From Clostridia bacterium (GTDB taxonomy: Bacteria; Bacillota; Clostridia; Christensenellales; UBA1242): a DNA stretch of 64,000 bases. How positions within the stretch are numbered: position 1 is the stretch's first letter; each line of letters opens with the position of its first letter. The stretch spans positions 62,001-126,000 of the forward strand of contig JAFVEA010000003.1 of NCBI GenBank assembly GCA_017478185.1. Direction: 5' to 3'. A program made the translations under genes and the position numbers. Below are positions 10,223 to 19,256 of this stretch, in pieces. The notes under the pieces were generated by a model, which was not told where the DNA came from, did no database searches, and saw nothing but the letters and a program-made list of their open reading frames with translations.

Positions 10223-10942
10223 ATGTTTATAATCCTTTTTAGAGTTTTAATAATTTATGTTATTGTTTTAACCTATTTAAGAATAATGGGTAAGCGTCAG
10301 GTTGGAGAAATGCAACCTTTTGAGCTTGTGATAACACTAATTATGGCAGATATTGCCACTCTTCCAATGACCCAAACAAGTATGCCACTTTTGTTTAGCT
10401 TAATTCCTTTAACAATGATTGTTATTGTCCATTTTTTGGTGTCGCTTTTATCTCGAAAAAGTATAACTATGCGAAAGATAATAAATGGCAGACCAGTTGT
10501 TGTGATTTCACCCAAAGGAGTGGAACTTGATGCTTTAAGAGAGCTTAATATGACTTTTGATGATTTAATGCAAGGGCTTAGAGCGATGGGAGTTTATAAG
10601 CTTGAAGATGTGTCTTATGCTTTGGTTGAAACAAATGGAACTTTATCAGTTATTCAAAAAGCAGACACCTTGCCAGCATCAAACAAAGACCTAAACATAA
10701 AAGTGGCTCCATCAAGTTTGCCTTTAATTTTGGTGTCTTGTTCAAAACTCATTGAAAAAAACATAAAAATTGCAGGAATTGATAATAATTTTTTGCAAAA
10801 TATATGTGAAAAAATAAAAGTTAAAAATTATAAAGATATTTTAATTTTAACATTAAACGCTTTTGGCGATGTTTATGTTCAACCCAAAAATGGATTTGCT
10901 CAAACATTGAAAACAAATTATAATGGGGTGGGCAAATGGTGA
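10223..10942 (+). CDS. DUF421 (YetF-type) membrane protein
   Basis: A 239-residue protein with three N-terminal membrane helices (about residues 1-22, 33-50, 55-75). The family signature YLRIMGKRQVGEMQPFELV is present, followed by a soluble alpha/beta domain with the expected GRPVVVISPKGVELDALREL. YetF-type proteins sit in spore or vegetative membranes of Firmicutes; their biochemical role is unsettled. There is no clear Shine-Dalgarno site, so translation may be coupled to the upstream flippase. The end overlaps the DUF4363 start by 7 bases, the usual partner arrangement. Confidence 0.85.
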   Translation: MFIILFRVLIIYVIVLTYLRIMGKRQVGEMQPFELVITLIMADIATLPMTQTSMPLLFSLIPLTMIVIVHFLVSLLSRKSITMRKIINGRPVVVISPKGVELDALRELNMTFDDLMQGLRAMGVYKLEDVSYALVETNGTLSVIQKADTLPASNKDLNIKVAPSSLPLILVSCSKLIEKNIKIAGIDNNFLQNICEKIKVKNYKDILILTLNAFGDVYVQPKNGFAQTLKTNYNGVGKW

Positions 10943-11319
10943 AAAAAGTTTGGGTTATGCTTGTTATTTTTATAGTTTTGATTGTGGGCGTTAGTTTAGA
11001 GCAAAGCTATATTGACAAAACTTATAATAGTATGGTAGCCAAAACAACAACTCTTCAAAGTGAAATTTTAAATCAAAATGAAGAAAAAGGTTTGGTTGAT
11101 ATAAAAAATATTGATAAATATTGGAAAGATAGAGAAATAGTCTTAAGCTTGTTTGTGGATTATAAAGATATTGAACAAATAGGAAGACAAATAAGTTTGA
11201 TAAAATCGCATTTAAACAATCAAGATTTTGAACTTGCAATGGTGGAGTGCAATTTGCTTTTGCACATCATTTCAACTTATTATAAAACTATTAGTTTTGA
11301 TTGGCAAAATATTATATAA
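10936..11319 (+). CDS. DUF4363-type protein, partner of DUF421
   Basis: A 127-residue protein with one N-terminal membrane helix (residues 4-22), then a helical domain that probably faces outside the cytoplasm. The size, the helical content and the position directly after (and overlapping) a DUF421 gene match DUF4363, which is commonly paired with DUF421 in spore-forming Firmicutes. The start lies in a GGGGTGGGC context that can serve as a ribosome binding site. The gene ends at a strong terminator. No catalytic motif is visible. Confidence 0.65.
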   Translation: MVKKVWVMLVIFIVLIVGVSLEQSYIDKTYNSMVAKTTTLQSEILNQNEEKGLVDIKNIDKYWKDREIVLSLFVDYKDIEQIGRQISLIKSHLNNQDFELAMVECNLLLHIISTYYKTISFDWQNII

Positions 11320-11350
11320 AGCAATAATTTTAATTTATATAAAAATTAAC

Positions 11351-11378
11351 AAAAAACTCTATTAAAATAGAGTTTTTT
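11351..11378. terminator. Bidirectional intrinsic terminator
   Basis: Stem AAAAAACTCTATT / AATAGAGTTTTTT with a 2-base loop, between the convergent DUF4363 and YlmC/YmxH genes. Confidence 0.85.
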
Positions 11379-11397
11379 ATGTTTTATGACAAATTTT

Positions 11398-11715
11398 TTA
11401 ACTATTTTTGTTTTGCGTGTTTGGCAAATATGAATATTGTGGTTGGTTGTTTATATCTTTATGGTTTAAAATCCCTGTTGGAGTTAATTGAACCAAAACT
11501 GTGTCTTCTCCAATTTTGCAAATGCTGTGATAAGGAATAAAGATGTCTTCTTTTGCTTTAAAAATTGAAAAAAAGCCTCTGTTTCCAGGAACAATAACTC
11601 CAAGTATTTTTGCCGTGTTTTGCTCAAATATGAGGTCAATAATATGCCCAAGTTTTTTGCCGTCAGACAAATTTATAACAAGTTTTGAGCGAAGTTCAGA
11701 AAAACTATTTTCCAT
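11398..11715 (-). CDS. YlmC/YmxH-family PRC-barrel sporulation protein
   Basis: A 105-residue protein with a single PRC barrel. FSELRSKLVINLSDGKKLGHI, then PGNRGFFSIFKAKEDIFIP and IGEDTVLV are the family hallmarks. YlmC/YmxH genes are widespread in spore formers and are under mother-cell control in Bacillus, but their molecular task is unknown. The C-terminal 25 residues are asparagine/glutamine-rich and not conserved in the family. The start has GGGAGC about nine bases upstream. It is divergent from nrdR. Confidence 0.8.
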   Translation of the reverse strand: MENSFSELRSKLVINLSDGKKLGHIIDLIFEQNTAKILGVIVPGNRGFFSIFKAKEDIFIPYHSICKIGEDTVLVQLTPTGILNHKDINNQPQYSYLPNTQNKNS

Positions 11716-11782
11716 TTTTTAAAAAGCTCCCTAATATTTTATATGAAAAAACAAAAAAAATAAATTACTAAAACACTAATAC

Positions 11783-11811
11783 TAGACTTTTTTTGCTATT
11801 TTTGTTACAAT
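11783..11811 (+). promoter_or_regulatory. Promoter of nrdR
   Basis: TAGACT, 17 bases, TACAAT. The nrdR start codon with GAGGTG follows 17 bases downstream. Confidence 0.6.
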
Positions 11812-11828
11812 AAAAAAAGAGGTGTTAT

Positions 11829-12278
11829 ATGAAGTGTTTGTATTGTGGCTTTCAAGACACAAAAGTTATAGATTCACGAACAAATGAAGACATAACTTCA
11901 ATAAGAAGAAGGCGTGAATGCCCCAAATGCGGAAAGCGTTTCACAACTTTTGAGGTTTATGAAAGTTTGCCCGTAAGAGTTATAAAAAAAGATGGCAGAG
12001 TGGAAGCCTTTGACAGAGAAAAAATAAGAAAAGGGCTTGTTAAAGCTTGTGACAAAAGGCCAGTTACAATGGCGCAAATTGAACAAATTGTTGATTCAAT
12101 AGAAAAAAATATTTATAATAGCTTGGCTCAAGAGGTGACATCACTTCAAATTGGTGAGCAAGTTATGAAGGCTTTAAAGCCACTTGATGAGGTGGCATAT
12201 GTTAGGTTTGCCTCAGTTTATAAACAATTCACTGATATTGACAATTTTATAGAATTATTAAAAAAATTGAAAAAATAA
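11829..12278 (+). CDS. nrdR: Transcriptional repressor NrdR
   Basis: A 149-residue protein, normal NrdR length. The N-terminal zinc ribbon uses C3, C6, C31 and C34 (MKCLYCG and ECPKCGKRFTTFE), and an ATP-cone domain covers residues about 49-139. NrdR senses ATP/dATP through the cone and represses ribonucleotide reductase genes at NrdR boxes. No reductase gene is in the window, so its targets lie elsewhere. GAGGTG precedes the ATG. It is followed by der, which has its own promoter. Confidence 0.97.
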   Translation: MKCLYCGFQDTKVIDSRTNEDITSIRRRRECPKCGKRFTTFEVYESLPVRVIKKDGRVEAFDREKIRKGLVKACDKRPVTMAQIEQIVDSIEKNIYNSLAQEVTSLQIGEQVMKALKPLDEVAYVRFASVYKQFTDIDNFIELLKKLKK

Positions 12279-12287
12279 AATTTAATA

Positions 12288-12316
12288 TTGTTTTATAAAA
12301 AATAATGTGCTATTAT
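12288..12316 (+). promoter_or_regulatory. Promoter of der
   Basis: TTGTTT, 17 bases, TATTAT, placed 18 bases before the der start codon and overlapping its short leader. Confidence 0.55.
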
Positions 12317-12334
12317 TTTGTTGGAGGAAAAATT

Positions 12335-13660
12335 ATGTCTAAACCAGTTCTTGCAATAATAGGAAAACCAAATGTAGGGAAATCTACATTTTTTAATCGT
12401 GTTGCAGGAAGGAGAATAAGCATTGTTAAAAACATTCCAGGTGTTACCCGTGACCGCATAATTGTTGACACTGAGTGGTCGGGTTATGCTTTTTCAATGA
12501 TAGACACTGGTGGGATAGAACCAGCAAAAGATGATGAATGGCAAAAATATATTTTTGCGCAAGCTGAACTTGCTATTGATATTGCTGATGTTGTTTTGAT
12601 GATAGTGGACGGAAAAGAGGGTATAACATCAAGTGATGAAAATGTGGCTCAAATCTTAAGAAAAAGCAAAAAACCAATAGTTTTGGCTGTTAACAAGCTT
12701 GAAAATGACAAAGAAGAAACTTTTGTTTCTGATTTTTATAAACTAGGGTTAGGAAAGCCATATGCTATGTCTAGTGAACACGGAATGGGCGTTGCGGATG
12801 TTTTGGATGCTGTTGTTAACAAATTTAAAACAAAAGTTTCTCCTCAACAAGAAACACAAAAAACAAAAATTGCCATAGTTGGAAGGCCAAATGCAGGAAA
12901 AAGTAGCATAACCAACAGGCTTATTGGTGAAAACAGAGTTGTTGTGAGTGATGTTGCGGGAACAACAAGAGATGCTGTTGATGTTCCGTTTAAATATAAC
13001 AAAAAAGATTATATCTTAATAGACACTGCTGGCATTAGGCGAAAAAGCAAAATAGATTATGAAACAATAGAAGGCTTTAGCGTTATGCGAAGCTTGCAAG
13101 CAATTAGAAGAGCTGATGCTGTTGTTTTTGTTTTAGATGCAAGCGAGGAAATAAGTGAACAGGATGTAAGGCTTCTTGGTTATGTTCACGAACAAGGCAA
13201 ACCAAGCGTTATTGTTTATAACAAATGGGATTTGGTTGAAAAAGACACAAAAACTGCAAATAAATATACAAAAAAATTACAAGAAGAGCTTAAATTTATG
13301 GATTATTTTGTTGCTTTGTTTGTTTCAACTTTAGATGGCACAAGATTTGGTAAAATTATGGAAAGTGTTGAAATGGTTTTAAATAATGCAAAAACCAGAA
13401 TTTCAACAGGTCTATTAAATGAAATTTTGCAAGATGCCATAGCAACAACAGAGCCACCAACTCACGCAGGCAAAAGGCTTAAAATTAAGTATATGACACA
13501 AATTGATATTTGTCCGCCAACTTTTGCTATTTTTGTTAATGATGAAAGCCTTATGCACTTTTCTTATAAAAGATATTTAGAAAATTCAATACGAAGAGCA
13601 AAAGATTTTAGTGGAACACCAATAAGACTACTTGTTCGTCAAACAAAAAAGGAGGATTAA
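12335..13660 (+). CDS. der: Ribosome-assembly GTPase Der (EngA)
   Basis: 441 residues from the ATG at 12335, which has GGAGG eight bases upstream; the in-frame ATG at 12305 lies before that site. Two tandem GTPase domains are present. The first P-loop is GKPNVGKS (residues 9-16) with DTGG and NKLE. The second P-loop is GRPNAGKS with DTAG and NKWD. A C-terminal KH-like domain follows. Der binds the 50S subunit and is essential for its maturation. It is followed at once by plsY, the classical der-plsY order of Firmicutes. Confidence 0.97.
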   Translation: MSKPVLAIIGKPNVGKSTFFNRVAGRRISIVKNIPGVTRDRIIVDTEWSGYAFSMIDTGGIEPAKDDEWQKYIFAQAELAIDIADVVLMIVDGKEGITSSDENVAQILRKSKKPIVLAVNKLENDKEETFVSDFYKLGLGKPYAMSSEHGMGVADVLDAVVNKFKTKVSPQQETQKTKIAIVGRPNAGKSSITNRLIGENRVVVSDVAGTTRDAVDVPFKYNKKDYILIDTAGIRRKSKIDYETIEGFSVMRSLQAIRRADAVVFVLDASEEISEQDVRLLGYVHEQGKPSVIVYNKWDLVEKDTKTANKYTKKLQEELKFMDYFVALFVSTLDGTRFGKIMESVEMVLNNAKTRISTGLLNEILQDAIATTEPPTHAGKRLKIKYMTQIDICPPTFAIFVNDESLMHFSYKRYLENSIRRAKDFSGTPIRLLVRQTKKED

Positions 13661-13661
13661 A

Positions 13662-14549
13662 ATGAATTTCTGGCTTCTTTTTGTTTTGGTTGTTTGTTCA
13701 TATTTTGTTGGCTGTATAAGTTTTGGAAGAATTTTGGCAAAATCAAAAAATATAGACATAACAAAAAAGGGTTCAGGAAATCCAGGGGCAACCAATATGT
13801 TTAGAAATGTTGGTGCGGGAATTGGTTTTTTAACCTTGTTTTTAGATGCTTTAAAAGGCGCTTTAAGTGCTCTTTCTGGCTATCTTTTTTTTGGAATTAA
13901 CACAACTGAAGGGCTAATTGGGCTTTATGCTTGTGGCCTTTCTGCTGTTGTTGGGCATATGTTTCCAATTTATTATAAGTTTAAGGGTGGAAAAAGTGCG
14001 GCAACAATGATAGGGGTGTTTGCTGTTTCTCAGCCAATTCCAATGCTAATTTGTTTTGCTATTGCTTTTGTTTATGTGTGGTTTTTTAAGTATGTTTCAG
14101 TTGCATCAATGCTTATAGTAACAGCAATGGTTATTTATCAGAATTTAACAATGCCAGAGCCAGATTTAACCATAAGCCTTTTAACTTTTGCCATATTTTT
14201 GCTTATTTGGTTTGCTCATCGTTCAAATATTGAAAGGCTTTTAAAAGGAAAAGAAACTGAAACCAACATTCAAAAGAAAATTTTTAAAGATAAGAAAAAA
14301 CAACAAAAAATTGAAGAAAAACACGAAGATAGAGCAATAAAAATTGAACATAAATTTGAAAAGAAAGAAGAAAAGGCTGAAATAAAAGAAGCAAAACACG
14401 AAATTAAAAGAGAAAAGAAAGAAATAAAAAAGATAAGAAAATCTGTTTTAAAATCAAAAAAGCCTAAAAAAAGATTAAAAGCATTCAAACTTTTAAAAAG
14501 AAAAAAACAAAAAAACACTGAAAACAACAACAAAAACAATGAAAAATAG
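13662..14549 (+). CDS. plsY: Glycerol-3-phosphate acyltransferase PlsY with long charged tail
   Basis: 295 residues from the ATG at 13662, preceded by GGAGG. The first about 195 residues are a standard five-helix PlsY, with motifs SGNPGATN, the KGG loop (YKFKGGKSAAT) and a final LIWFAHRSNIERLLKGKE. PlsY moves an acyl group from acyl-phosphate to glycerol-3-phosphate, the first committed step of phospholipid synthesis. Residues about 205-295 are a lysine/glutamate-rich, coiled-coil-like tail absent from typical PlsY (about 200 residues). The tail would lie on the cytoplasmic side and its purpose is unknown. Confidence 0.95.
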   Translation: MNFWLLFVLVVCSYFVGCISFGRILAKSKNIDITKKGSGNPGATNMFRNVGAGIGFLTLFLDALKGALSALSGYLFFGINTTEGLIGLYACGLSAVVGHMFPIYYKFKGGKSAATMIGVFAVSQPIPMLICFAIAFVYVWFFKYVSVASMLIVTAMVIYQNLTMPEPDLTISLLTFAIFLLIWFAHRSNIERLLKGKETETNIQKKIFKDKKKQQKIEEKHEDRAIKIEHKFEKKEEKAEIKEAKHEIKREKKEIKKIRKSVLKSKKPKKRLKAFKLLKRKKQKNTENNNKNNEK

Positions 14550-14569
14550 TGCTAAAAAGCACTTTTTTT
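14548..14569 (+). terminator. Intrinsic terminator of der-plsY
   Basis: AGTGCT, loop AAAA, AGCACT, followed by seven T. It overlaps the last base of the plsY stop region. Confidence 0.8.
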
Positions 14570-14610
14570 ATTATATTTAAAAAAGTTTAAAAATTTAACT
14601 ACTTTTCATT

Positions 14611-14640
14611 TTCACACAAAAACAAAATTTGCCATATTAT
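14611..14640 (+). promoter_or_regulatory. Promoter of murA-ftsQ
   Basis: TTCACA, 18 bases, TATTAT, 15 bases before the murA start codon. Confidence 0.5.
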
Positions 14641-14655
14641 TTAGTAGAGGTTTTT

Positions 14656-15918
14656 ATGGATAAATTTATAATTGTTGGCGGAAACAAACTTGAAGGAGAA
14701 ATTGAGGTTGAAAGCGCAAAAAATGCCTACCTTCCAATTTTGTCTGCCTGCCTTTTGTGTGAAGAAGAAGTTGTGTTAAAAAAGTGCCCAATGTTTGAAG
14801 ATATAAAAAATATGTGTGATATATTAACATCTCTTGGGGTTAAAGTGGAAAGATTTGAAGATGAATTACATATAAATGCAAAGTGTGCAAATAATTTTTT
14901 TATTTCTCAAAATTTGTCTAAAAAACTTAGGTCAAGCATATTCACTTTGGGCTCGCTTTTGGGTAGGTTTAAACAAGCAAAAGTTGCTTATCCAGGAGGG
15001 TGTGAAATAGGGCTAAGGCCGATTGACCTTCACTTAAAAGGCTTAAGGGCTTTGGGTGTTAAAATTAAAGAGTTTCATGGCTATATAAGTTGTGACGGAA
15101 GTGGGCTTTGTGGGGCGGATATTTATCTAGATTTTCCAAGTGTTGGAGCAACAGAAAATTTAATAATGGCAGCAGTTTTGGCTAAGGGAGTTACCACAAT
15201 TTTTAATCCAGCAAAAGAACCAGAAATAGAAGATTTGCAAAATTTTTTAAACAAAATGGGAGCAAAAGTTTGTGGAGCAGGAACAAACTCCATAAAAATT
15301 GTTGGGGTTAAAAAACTTTATGGTTGCACCCACACTCCAATTCCAGACAGAATTATTGCAGGAACTTATTTAATTGCATGCGCTATGTGTGGCGGAAAAA
15401 TGTTAATCAAAAACACTATTTCAAATCATTTTTCTATTTTAATCAACAAATTACAAAATTCTGGTTGCAAAATAAAGCAATTTAATGATAAAATTTATAT
15501 AGAAAGCACCAAAAGGCCCAAATCCATAAATTTTGTAAAAACAATGCCTTATCCGGGCTTTCCAACAGACCTTCAATCACAAATACTTTGCATGCAAACA
15601 ATTTCAAAAGGTTATTCACAAATTCAAGAAAATTTGTTTGAAACAAGGTTTAAATTTGTTCCAGAGCTATTAAAAATGGGAGCAAACATAACAATAAAAA
15701 ATCAAATAGCTTATGTTTTGGGAGTTAAAAAACTTTTTGGAGCAGAAGTTTATGCAAAAGACCTAAGAGGAGGAGTGGCACTTGTTTTGGCTGGGCTTTG
15801 CGCTGAGGGCTACACAACAGTTTGTGATGTTTATCATATAGACAGAGGGTATGAAAATTTAGAAAAAAAGTTAAGCCTTTTGGGTGCGAACATAAAAAGG
15901 GAAAGAGAGTTAAAATGA
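14656..15918 (+). CDS. murA: UDP-N-acetylglucosamine 1-carboxyvinyltransferase MurA
   Basis: 420 residues from the ATG at 14656, which has AGAGG upstream. It transfers enolpyruvate from PEP to UDP-GlcNAc, the first committed step of peptidoglycan synthesis. KNAYLPIL binds substrate, and the active-site loop YPGGCEIGLRPIDLHL has the fosfomycin-target cysteine at C116. The two-domain inside-out barrel length is normal. The stop overlaps the ftsQ start (ATGA), so the two genes are translationally coupled. Confidence 0.97.
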   Translation: MDKFIIVGGNKLEGEIEVESAKNAYLPILSACLLCEEEVVLKKCPMFEDIKNMCDILTSLGVKVERFEDELHINAKCANNFFISQNLSKKLRSSIFTLGSLLGRFKQAKVAYPGGCEIGLRPIDLHLKGLRALGVKIKEFHGYISCDGSGLCGADIYLDFPSVGATENLIMAAVLAKGVTTIFNPAKEPEIEDLQNFLNKMGAKVCGAGTNSIKIVGVKKLYGCTHTPIPDRIIAGTYLIACAMCGGKMLIKNTISNHFSILINKLQNSGCKIKQFNDKIYIESTKRPKSINFVKTMPYPGFPTDLQSQILCMQTISKGYSQIQENLFETRFKFVPELLKMGANITIKNQIAYVLGVKKLFGAEVYAKDLRGGVALVLAGLCAEGYTTVCDVYHIDRGYENLEKKLSLLGANIKRERELK

Positions 15919-16703
15919 CAAAAAAAAATAAAATTTTAACCATATTTTTTTCAGTTTTTGCAGGAGTTGTTTTGCTTGTGATTTTGTCAAGCACTCTTTT
16001 TTCAGTTAAAACAATAAGTGTTAGTTGGGAGAGCGAAAAAAATGTTTTGTCATCCACATTAGATTCAGACATTATTGAAAAATCCAACATAAAAACTGGA
16101 ACAAATGTTTTTTTTGTTTCAAAAACAAATGGGCAAAACAATATTGAAAAAAACTTTCCTTATATAAAAATTTTAAACATAGAAACAAAATTTCCAAACA
16201 AAATAATAATTCACGCAATTGAACGAAATGAAGTGTTTGCATTTCAAAAAGATGACAAATATTATATAACAGATAGTGACCTAAAAGTTTTAAGAGTGGA
16301 GAGCGGGGATTATGTTTCAAACAAAGATAATCCCATAAAAATTTTATCTTATGAGTGTGAAGAGGCTTTTAGTGGAGATTTTTTAAATGCTCCAAAAAAC
16401 TTTGATGCAATAAAAACTCTGGAAAGCAGTTTTTGCCAAAATTATGAACAAGAAAATCAAGCAATAGCTCTTGTTGATATGCTGGCAATGTTTAGTGAAA
16501 TAACTGTTTTTGAAGATAAGATGTTAATAAAATATTGTGATGGGGTGAATATAGCAATTTATGCTCCAACAATAAACCAACAAAAAAAGATTGCAATGGC
16601 ATTATATATGCTTGACAATGAGCTTAGTGTGGATGAGAAAAAAACTGGAACAATTTCTGTTATAACAAAAGATGGAAAAATTGTTGGAAGTTATAAACAA
16701 TAA
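15915..16703 (+). CDS. ftsQ: Cell division protein FtsQ/DivIB
   Basis: A 262-residue bitopic membrane protein. It has a short basic cytoplasmic start, a membrane helix at about residues 8-30 and an external POTRA-like domain (about 33-105, ending PNKIIIHAIERNEVFAF), then the FtsQ beta domain. It recruits late divisome proteins at the septum. It overlaps murA by four bases and lies just before ftsA-ftsZ. Sequence identity to characterised FtsQ is low, as is usual, so the call relies on domain pattern and context. Confidence 0.88.
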   Translation: MTKKNKILTIFFSVFAGVVLLVILSSTLFSVKTISVSWESEKNVLSSTLDSDIIEKSNIKTGTNVFFVSKTNGQNNIEKNFPYIKILNIETKFPNKIIIHAIERNEVFAFQKDDKYYITDSDLKVLRVESGDYVSNKDNPIKILSYECEEAFSGDFLNAPKNFDAIKTLESSFCQNYEQENQAIALVDMLAMFSEITVFEDKMLIKYCDGVNIAIYAPTINQQKKIAMALYMLDNELSVDEKKTGTISVITKDGKIVGSYKQ

Positions 16704-16732
16704 AAATGGGTAAAAGAAGAACCCATTTTTTT
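16702..16732 (+). terminator. Intrinsic terminator after ftsQ
   Basis: AAAAATGGGT / ACCCATTTTT with a 9-base loop and T run. It separates murA-ftsQ from ftsA-ftsZ transcription. Confidence 0.85.
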
Positions 16733-16762
16733 GTGTTTTTAAGCAAAATCCCTTAAATTTGT

Positions 16763-16791
16763 TTGACTTATTTTTCTAAATAAATTAAGAT
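16763..16791 (+). promoter_or_regulatory. Probable promoter of ftsA-ftsZ
   Basis: TTGACT, 17 bases, TAAGAT, about 55 bases before ftsA. A second TATAAT-like stretch lies just downstream without a matching -35. Confidence 0.45.
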
Positions 16792-16845
16792 ATATAATAT
16801 AGTTAAGTTTTTAATTGTATAAAAATAAAAAATAAGGAGCGAATT

Positions 16846-18006
16846 ATGGCGAGAAAAAACATAGCAGTTTTAGATTTCGGAAGTGGTCATATATCTGTTA
16901 TGATGGGAAGCCTTAGCCTTAATGACACTTTAAATTTAAAGGGTTATGGTGAAGTGACATATGCGGGTTTTATGGATGGTGAATTTTTAGAACCAGAAGC
17001 TTTGAAAGAAGATATTCACTCTGCCATAAATATGGCACAAAACAGTGCTGGTTGTCAGATAACTCATCTTTATATTGGTGTTCCTGCAGAATTTTGTTCT
17101 GTTGTTGTGAAGCAAACAGAAATGAATTATTACACTCCTCACAAAATAACCGAACAAGATATTGTTGATTTATATAACTCAGCAGATAATTTTAAAAATG
17201 AAAGATTCAGCGTTGTTAGCCGTTCACCAATTTATTTTATGCTTGATGATGGTGAGAGAATTATAAAAGCAAAAGGCAAAACAACAGAAAAGTTTTCGGG
17301 GCTTGTTAGTTACACCTTGGCGGATAACAAATTTTTGGAAATTGTGCAAGGAGCATTATCTTCACTAAACATAGAGCATGTTGAATTTTATGGCGAGCAA
17401 TTAAGTGAAAGTTTGTTTTTGGTGGACTCTGAAGAAAGAGATAAATGTGCGGTTTTGATTGATTGCGGATTTTTAACAACAAGCGTTTCAACAATTATGG
17501 GTGATGGGCTTTTGGATTTAAAAAGTTTTTCATTAGGTTCAGGACATATGATATCTGATATGTGCAAGCTTTATGAAATCAGCCCAGAGCAGGCGGAAGA
17601 ACTGAAAAGAGAAGTTTCATTAACTGAAGATTGTGAAGGGCAAGTGTTTGAAATAAGTTTGGATAACGGTGAAACAAAAGAAATTAAGGTTGAAGAAGTT
17701 TGTGAAATTGTGAAATATCGCATAAAACAGATTGCCAAAACCATTAAAAAGTGTTTTGATGACAGTGACATACAAATTCCATCACAAAGCAAAATTTACA
17801 TAACTGGTGGAGGGCTTGATTTTATTGAAGGAGCAGAAGAACTGGTTTCAGAAGTTTTAGGAAAAGAAGTTATCCCAGTTGTTCCAAAAGTTCCAGGGTT
17901 AGACAAACCACATTTGTCTTCAACAGTAAGCTTACTTAATATGGCACTAAAAAACAACAGGCAAACAATAGGATTATTTTTTATAAAATTATTTAAAAGG
18001 AAATAA
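16846..18006 (+). CDS. ftsA: Cell division protein FtsA
   Basis: A 386-residue actin-fold ATPase. It has a phosphate-1 motif near the N-terminus (VLDFGSGHISVMM), a central VLIDCGFLTTSVS motif and YITGGGLDFIEG as the adenosine motif. The last about 16 residues (NRQTIGLFFIKLFKRK) form the amphipathic membrane-targeting helix that tethers FtsZ filaments. AAGGAGCG precedes the ATG. ftsZ follows after 17 bases (true start at 18024). Confidence 0.95.
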   Translation: MARKNIAVLDFGSGHISVMMGSLSLNDTLNLKGYGEVTYAGFMDGEFLEPEALKEDIHSAINMAQNSAGCQITHLYIGVPAEFCSVVVKQTEMNYYTPHKITEQDIVDLYNSADNFKNERFSVVSRSPIYFMLDDGERIIKAKGKTTEKFSGLVSYTLADNKFLEIVQGALSSLNIEHVEFYGEQLSESLFLVDSEERDKCAVLIDCGFLTTSVSTIMGDGLLDLKSFSLGSGHMISDMCKLYEISPEQAEELKREVSLTEDCEGQVFEISLDNGETKEIKVEEVCEIVKYRIKQIAKTIKKCFDDSDIQIPSQSKIYITGGGLDFIEGAEELVSEVLGKEVIPVVPKVPGLDKPHLSSTVSLLNMALKNNRQTIGLFFIKLFKRK

Positions 18007-18023
18007 AGATTATGGAGGAAAAT

Positions 18024-19241
18024 ATGAATTATAACGATTTTGCATCTGAAAACCAAGTGAAACCAGTGGTAAAAATAAAAGTTGTTGGCGTTGGTGGAGG
18101 TGGAAACAACGCCGTTAACAGAATGGTTAACGCAGGAGTTAGTGGCGTTGAATTTATTGCCGTTAACACAGATAAACAAGCATTGCAAGTTAGCAAGGCT
18201 GATTATAGAATACAAATAGGAAGCAAACTCACAAAAGGTTGGGGAGCGGGAGCAGACCCAGAAGTTGGCCTAAAGGCAGCTGAAGAAAATTTGGATGAGT
18301 TAAAACAAACATTAAATGATGCTGACCTTGTTTTTGTAACAGCAGGAATGGGTGGTGGAACAGGAACAGGAGCAGCCCCACTTATTGCTTCTCTTGCCAA
18401 AGAAAAAGATATTTTAACAATAGCTGTTGTAACAAAGCCTTTCAATTTTGAAGGTAGAAAAAGAATGGAAAACGCCGAAAAAGGTGTGGAGGCCTTAAGA
18501 AAGGTTGTTGACTCTCTTGTTATTATTCCAAATGAAAAGTTGTTTAAGCTAGTTCCAAAAGGGACGTCAATTGTTGACACATTTAGATATGCTGATGATG
18601 TTTTGAGGCAAGGTGTTCAAGGTATTTCAAACATTATTGTTGACAACTCTTTGATAAACCTTGATTTTGCCGACATTAACACCATAATGAAAAACAGAGG
18701 CCTAGCACACATGGGTATTGGAAGAGCAAAAGGAGATAGAAAGATATTTGATGCTTTGTCTCAAGCTGTTTCAAGTCCGCTTCTAGAAACAACAATAGAA
18801 GGAGCAACAGGAATTATATTCAACGTTAAAGGTGGAGTTCAACTTCCAATAGATCAAGTTCACGAAGCTGCTGACCTTATGAGAGAAATTGTTGATCCAG
18901 ATTGTAACATAATTTTTGGAACAAGCGTTGATGAAAGTTTGGAAGATAGCGTTGAAATAACTGTTATTGCAACAGGATTTAAGGGAAATGAATCTCAATC
19001 ACTATTAGAAACCCAAGAAGAAGAGAAAAAGCCAGAAATGGCAACTGAGGATTTAAAATATAACAATCAATATTCAGACTTTTTAAGAAATCGCTTTAAT
19101 GATGCGGATGAAGAGCAATCAGTTTTCAAGAAAGAACAACCAAAGAAAGAAGAAGAACCAAAAGAAAAGTTGTCAAGTTCAAGAATTCAGGTTGATGAGT
19201 CGGATATTCCACCATTTTTAAGAAAATTAAGAAATAAATAA
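18024..19241 (+). CDS. ftsZ: Cell division GTPase FtsZ
   Basis: 405 residues from the ATG at 18024. An ATG at 18012 is in frame, but its following bases TGGAGG form the ribosome binding site of 18024. The tubulin-like GTPase shows GVGGGGNNAVNRM and the signature GGGTGTGAAP (about 110-119). The C-terminus ends DIPPFLRKLRNK, the conserved tail that binds FtsA and SepF, after an acidic/lysine linker. It forms the Z-ring. A small membrane-protein gene follows after 15 bases. Confidence 0.98.
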   Translation: MNYNDFASENQVKPVVKIKVVGVGGGGNNAVNRMVNAGVSGVEFIAVNTDKQALQVSKADYRIQIGSKLTKGWGAGADPEVGLKAAEENLDELKQTLNDADLVFVTAGMGGGTGTGAAPLIASLAKEKDILTIAVVTKPFNFEGRKRMENAEKGVEALRKVVDSLVIIPNEKLFKLVPKGTSIVDTFRYADDVLRQGVQGISNIIVDNSLINLDFADINTIMKNRGLAHMGIGRAKGDRKIFDALSQAVSSPLLETTIEGATGIIFNVKGGVQLPIDQVHEAADLMREIVDPDCNIIFGTSVDESLEDSVEITVIATGFKGNESQSLLETQEEEKKPEMATEDLKYNNQYSDFLRNRFNDADEEQSVFKKEQPKKEEEPKEKLSSSRIQVDESDIPPFLRKLRNK

Positions 19242-19256
19242 AAAGGAGAATAAAAA

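Noticed and set aside
18012-18023. Earlier ATG for ftsZ
   Set aside because: The bases that follow it are the GGAGG ribosome site of the ATG at 18024; FtsZ relatives start near the latter.
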